64,000 nucleotides of DNA from Arcanobacterium_A hippocoleae. GTDB taxonomy: Bacteria > Actinomycetota > Actinomycetes > Actinomycetales > Actinomycetaceae. A program made the translations under genes and the position numbers. Position 1 is the first letter of the stretch. Each line of letters opens with the position of its first letter. Under the pieces are notes generated by a model, which saw only the letters and a program-made list of their open reading frames with translations, searched no databases and was not told where the DNA came from. Location of the stretch: positions 1,860,001 to 1,924,000 of the forward strand of contig NZ_JAVDUJ010000001.1 in the NCBI RefSeq assembly GCF_031456295.1, given 5' to 3'. Positions 60,732-64,000 of this stretch are shown in pieces.

Positions 60732-61241
60732 ATGCCTAAGCCCACTAAGGGTGCGCGTCTGGGTGGCTCCCCAGCGCATGAGCGTCTAATCATTGCAAAC
60801 CTTTGCAAGCAGCTCATTCTGAACGAGTCCGTGGTAACAACCGAAGCTAAGGCGAAGCGCGTTCGCCCATATATCGAAAAACTGATTACGAAGGCAAAGA
60901 AGGGCGACACCCACAACCGTCGTCTGGCGCTTGCTGTATTGCGTGATCGCGAAGCTGCATACGTTCTTTTTGAAGAGCTTGCTCCAAAGTTTGCAGATCG
61001 CGAAGGCGGTTATACACGCATCGTGAAGCTGCCAAACCGTAAGGGTGATAATGCTCCACAAGCTGAGATTTCACTTGTGCTGGAAGCTGTATCGCCAAAG
61101 GCTAAGAAAGCTGCGGCAAAGCCAGCTGCGGAAGAAACAAAGCCAGCAGAAGCACCAGAAGCTGAAGCAGTAGAAGCTGCGGAAGTGGAAGCAGAAGTTG
61201 TGGCTGCTGAGGAAGCAGAAGCAACTGAAGAGACGAAGTAA
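60732..61241 (+). CDS. rplQ: 50S ribosomal protein L17
   Basis: A 169-residue L17. The core (residues 1-118: KPTKGARLGGSPAHERLIIANL, TEAKAKRVRPYIEKLITKAKKG) is normal; after it comes an Ala/Glu-rich acidic tail of about 50 residues, a common actinobacterial addition. AGGAGA precedes the ATG. Last gene of the alpha operon. Confidence 0.96.
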   Translation: MPKPTKGARLGGSPAHERLIIANLCKQLILNESVVTTEAKAKRVRPYIEKLITKAKKGDTHNRRLALAVLRDREAAYVLFEELAPKFADREGGYTRIVKLPNRKGDNAPQAEISLVLEAVSPKAKKAAAKPAAEETKPAEAPEAEAVEAAEVEAEVVAAEEAEATEETK

Positions 61242-61257
61242 CATCTCGAATTTCTTC

Positions 61258-61298
61258 ACTGGGGTCAGATCCGAAAGGGTTTGACCCCAGTTTTGTTT
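61258..61298 (+). terminator. Terminator of the alpha operon
   Basis: ACTGGGGTCA (61258-61267) pairs with TGACCCCAGT (61282-61291), then TTTGTTT. Confidence 0.88.
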
Positions 61299-61442
61299 GG
61301 GAAATACATTTTCGATTTGCAAAACGGAGTTACATTACCGGATTAAGCCTAAATAACTCCGAAAATGGATCTTGAATATTGCAAATAGGGAGATTTTTTC
61401 CGCGCAATATTTTGGAAAAATGTCTCACTGGAATTTTGAAAT

Positions 61443-62300
61443 TTAATACCAGGCTTGCACGCCTCCAGTGGTGCCAGCAGAATTATCGATAAAAATAATT
61501 GATCCTTGCCCGGCAGTGGTTTGTGCGAAATGATTTATTTTCGTTTGTACATCCACAGTAATCAAAGGTGTGTTTCCGCCGCCAAGATACAATTGATCCC
61601 AGCGAAACACCGGCCAGAGTGCTTGCAAGGCTGCAAATACTTCCTCAGACCATGCCGTATCGCCCAGTAGCATCCGCGATTTTTGTCCAAGTACTTCATC
61701 AAAGGTTTTTCCGGTGCGAAAAGGCGCGTGTGATATTTCAAGATGTGCTGAGAGATCTCCGGCTACAAAAAAAGCACATCCTAAACCAGTACCTAAGGTT
61801 AAAACGAGTTCGTTTCCAACTCCACGAATCACCGCATAAGCTGCAACTTCTGCATCATTGAGGACTTTGCATGGCACGCTGAAATGTGCACTTAGATTTC
61901 GCGCTAATTGCAAACCATTCCATGCTGCTTCTAAGCTCTGATCTATATCTGTATGCGGACCACCTTGGCGGATATAATGCGGAGTATGTGTAACTACACC
62001 ACGCCGAATAATGCCCGGCATTCCCACAGTTATCCGCTTAAAAGGCAATTGATGTTGACGGATTTGCTGTTCAATGATCGCAAGTAAATCATCAGGCGTA
62101 AAAGGGTAAGCTACTGGCGTGCGAATCGATTTGCTGATCACCGCGCCTTGCCGATCAAGGATCGCACTTTTGATTCCTCCGCCACCGCAATCAACTGTCA
62201 ATGTGTTTAATGGTAAGAGGAGTGAATCAAGGCGTGCCCGGCGTATTTTCTTCCGCTGGGCGCCGCTTTGCCATTTGTGCGATGCTACATTCATGAGCAT
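61443..62300 (-). CDS. ROK-family sugar kinase, polyphosphate-glucokinase-like
   Basis: A 285-residue ROK protein, probably phosphorylating glucose or a related sugar in the cytoplasm. Visible are the N-terminal phosphate loop VDCGGGGIKSAILD (the family's usual DxGGT has Gly in place of Thr), VGMPGIIRRGVV, the catalytic VLNDAEVAAYA, LTLGTGLGCAFF, and a degenerate EISHAPF where glucokinases have ELGH. There is no ROK zinc Cys cluster or DNA-binding head, so it is an enzyme rather than a repressor. The start is uncertain: ATG 62300 has no ribosome binding site, ATG 62294 is equal. Confidence 0.72.
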   Translation of the reverse strand: MLMNVASHKWQSGAQRKKIRRARLDSLLLPLNTLTVDCGGGGIKSAILDRQGAVISKSIRTPVAYPFTPDDLLAIIEQQIRQHQLPFKRITVGMPGIIRRGVVTHTPHYIRQGGPHTDIDQSLEAAWNGLQLARNLSAHFSVPCKVLNDAEVAAYAVIRGVGNELVLTLGTGLGCAFFVAGDLSAHLEISHAPFRTGKTFDEVLGQKSRMLLGDTAWSEEVFAALQALWPVFRWDQLYLGGGNTPLITVDVQTKINHFAQTTAGQGSIIFIDNSAGTTGGVQAWY

Positions 62301-62651
62301 GACATTAGCGCAAAAACGGGAAAAAGCCTATTTTGCAGCGCTGCATTTGGATGCGGCAAAAATTTCACGATAGTTATTGGCAACACTCAATGCGTCTGAA
62401 TCTAAATATTTATTTGTGCTTGAAAACACAAATAGTTACTGCTGATTTCTATTTATCGCATCATCATCTTGCAGCTGCGCCACAGCAGCAGATTTTGCTT
62501 GAAATATTAAGGTTTATGGAGCTGAAAAATCGTGCCGGAAATGCCAACTTGGCTGAATCTGAAATGGCACAGTAAAAAGTTCAGACTTTGTTCATTTTCT
62601 GTTCCAGGAGCAGACGATTTCGATTTAATTTTCATCTCTAGAGTCGAACCC
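62301..62651 (+). other. Spacer before the CUT1 sugar transporter
   Basis: 351 bases between divergent genes with one CRP-type palindrome (62412-62433). The downstream frame is open from GTG 62532 (GGAG at 62519), but the extra 40 residues are not permease-like. Confidence 0.55.
62412..62433. promoter_or_regulatory. CRP/GlxR-type operator upstream of the CUT1 transporter
   Basis: ATTTGTG-N8-CACAAAT, a perfect seven-base palindrome pair with the TGTG-N8-CACA core, about 220 bases before the permease start and about 110 bases from the ROK gene start, so it could serve both. Confidence 0.5.
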
Positions 62652-63587
62652 ATGATGTTCCACGCAACCGCGCGCAAAACTAAAGAGGATCAGAAAGTAA
62701 ATCAACGTTCCGATCGTCCAGATCACCATGAGCTGCTATTGGCAGCAGTATTACTTATTCCAAATCTGATTTTCTTGGCAGTATTTACGTACCGTCCGTT
62801 AGCAGACAATATTCGGCTTTCATTTACTGACTGGAATTTGGCTGCTCCCGTTGCAAATTGGGTTGGCTTTGATAATTACCTAGAGTGGTTCAAGAATCCA
62901 AATACCTGGATAATTCTTGGAAATACACTTATTTTCACGCTTGCTGCAGTAATTGGTTCGCTTGTACTTGGTCTTTTCTTAGCGCTTGTTTTAGATCAGC
63001 GTTTAATCGGACGGAATTTTGTGCGCTCAGTGGTTTTTGCGCCCTACGTGATTTCTGGTGCCGCTATTGGTGTCGCTTTCCAATTCATTTTCGCTCCGGA
63101 TTTTGGGCTGATCGCGGACGTATTAGAGCGTTTCGGGATCGCAGCTCCAGACTTTTATCAGTACCCCAACTGGGCACTTTTTATGGTTACTGTGACGTAT
63201 ATTTGGAAAAATCTTGGCTATACTTTCGTGATTTACCTTGCCGCATTGCAAGGACGGCGGAAAGATCTCGATGAAGCAGCAGAAATTGACGGCGCTTCGC
63301 CGTGGACGCATTTGCGAAAAGTACTTTTGCCGCAGCTCCGTCCGACAACTTTCTTCCTTTCGATCACGGTGCTACTCAACTCGATCCAAGTATTTGACAT
63401 TATTAACGTGATGACTCGTGGTGGCCCGCAGGGGACAGGCACAACAACGATGGTCTTCCAGGTGTATCAGGAAACATTTGTGAATAACCGTGCAGGCTAT
63501 GGTGCAACGGTAGCTACGATCCTGTTCTTGATCTTGTTGATCGTGACCGTGGTGCAGGTGCGGATCATGCAGCGAGGTGAAAAATGA
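62652..63587 (+). CDS. Sugar ABC transporter permease (CUT1, UgpA/MalF-like)
   Basis: A permease of about 311 residues with six spans. After a charged head, the first span is LLLAAVLLIPNLIFLAVFTY; the EAA loop EAAEIDGASPWTHLRKVLLPQLRP (in pieces) that docks the ATPase is clear. It closely resembles UgpA-type permeases for glycerol phosphate or oligosaccharides, but substrate is not fixed by the sequence. ATG 62652 or the next ATG starts it; GTG 62532 is an alternative. The stop overlaps the next gene (ATGA). Confidence 0.8.
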   Translation: MMFHATARKTKEDQKVNQRSDRPDHHELLLAAVLLIPNLIFLAVFTYRPLADNIRLSFTDWNLAAPVANWVGFDNYLEWFKNPNTWIILGNTLIFTLAAVIGSLVLGLFLALVLDQRLIGRNFVRSVVFAPYVISGAAIGVAFQFIFAPDFGLIADVLERFGIAAPDFYQYPNWALFMVTVTYIWKNLGYTFVIYLAALQGRRKDLDEAAEIDGASPWTHLRKVLLPQLRPTTFFLSITVLLNSIQVFDIINVMTRGGPQGTGTTTMVFQVYQETFVNNRAGYGATVATILFLILLIVTVVQVRIMQRGEK

Positions 63588-64000
63588 AAGCGAAGATGAT
63601 TTCGGGTAATGGGCAAATTAAATTTTTGCCAAAGCGACGCACGAAAGTCGAATCCCGTGATGAAATGAATGCAGTTACGCATAATGTCTGGCTGAAAGTT
63701 GTTGGCTATATTGCAATGCTGATTGCTTTGCTGCTGATCTTGATTCCGATTTATTGGATCGTGATTGCGTCCTTTAAGACACAGGGTGATATTTATACTT
63801 CTCCTGCAACTTACTGGCCAAATCCGTGGACGATCGAGAACTACCAAACGGTTCGCGAAGATTTAGCTTTTGGCGCCTATTTGCGAAACTCGATTATCAT
63901 CACTGTTGTCCTTTCGACGATAAAAATAATTCTTGGCGTTGCCTCTGCATATGCGCTTGCCTTACTGCGGTTTCCGGGGCGAAACCTGGTGTTTATGCTG
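63584..64000 (+). CDS. Sugar ABC transporter permease (CUT1, UgpE/MalG-like), partial
   Basis: 139 codons, cut by the window end. ATG 63584 overlaps the preceding stop by four bases. After about 35 hydrophilic residues comes a first span (VVGYIAMLIALLLILIPIYW), then SFKTQGDIYTSPATYWPNP and LRNSIIITVVLS, the pattern of the second CUT1 permease. Its EAA loop is outside the window. The binding protein should lie further downstream. Confidence 0.85.
   Translation, partial: MKAKMISGNGQIKFLPKRRTKVESRDEMNAVTHNVWLKVVGYIAMLIALLLILIPIYWIVIASFKTQGDIYTSPATYWPNPWTIENYQTVREDLAFGAYLRNSIIITVVLSTIKIILGVASAYALALLRFPGRNLVFML

Noticed and set aside
61443..62300. ROK-family transcriptional repressor of the neighbouring sugar operon
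   Set aside because: There is no N-terminal helix-turn-helix domain; catalytic kinase motifs are present.

Overview
The window is a bacterial chromosome segment from an actinomycete-type Gram-positive (Actinomycetota, probably near Actinomycetaceae). The evidence is the gene order murB ... tRNA-Trp-secE-nusG-rplKA ... rplJL ... rpoBC ... rpsL-rpsG-fusA-tuf-S10/spc cluster ... secY-adk-map-infA-rpmJ-rpsM-rpsK-rpoA-rplQ, a four-cysteine S14, a long NusG with an acidic head, an RpoC with an actinobacterial coiled-coil insert, and sortase signals of the LAxTG/LSKTG type. Base composition is moderate for this phylum. No rRNA, CRISPR array, insertion sequence, prophage or integrase was seen.

Layout. 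1-5903: the tail of a wall-anchored protein, murB, a reverse-strand add-hydrolase-lipase cluster and a phosphotransferase-like kinase. 6042-10704: a galactose-type ABC operon (mglB-mglA-mglC). 10718-15126: aspartate aminotransferase (reverse strand), then tRNA-Trp, secE, nusG, rplK and rplA. 15290-17279: udk, an L10-type leader, rplJ and rplL. 17303-22471: an accessory block (TRAP transporter P-Q-M, DMT-like permease, family 2 glycosyltransferase). 23086-30620: rpoB and rpoC. 30849-35327: rpsL, rpsG, fusA, tuf. 35564-45244: a 20-gene S10-spc ribosomal protein run. 45584-51521: a second accessory block (MFS efflux pump with its MarR regulator, and a three-gene amino acid ABC transporter behind a lysine riboswitch). 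51861-54910: secY, adk, map. 55177-57845: a large sortase-anchored coiled-coil surface protein. 58024-61298: infA, rpmJ, rpsM, rpsK, rpoA, rplQ. 61443-64000: a ROK-family kinase and the start of a CUT1 sugar ABC transporter.

How it works together. The backbone is the translation, transcription and secretion core, organised in translationally coupled operons (many TAATG, TGATG, ATGA or GTGA overlaps) and divided by strong hairpin terminators. Accessory transport and surface genes sit in the gaps between these operons: galactose, an organic-acid-type TRAP system, lysine and a CUT1 sugar. Two of the sugar operons carry TGTG-N8-CACA palindromes of the CRP/GlxR kind, which suggests shared carbon control.

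Most unusual point: MglB appears circularly permuted. The half-domain that normally begins this family is at the C-terminus, and its partner permease MglC carries a cytoplasmic, largely coiled-coil extension of about 225 residues. The second clear regulatory discovery is a complete lysine riboswitch (aptamer, antiterminator and terminator) that assigns a substrate to an otherwise generic amino acid transporter.
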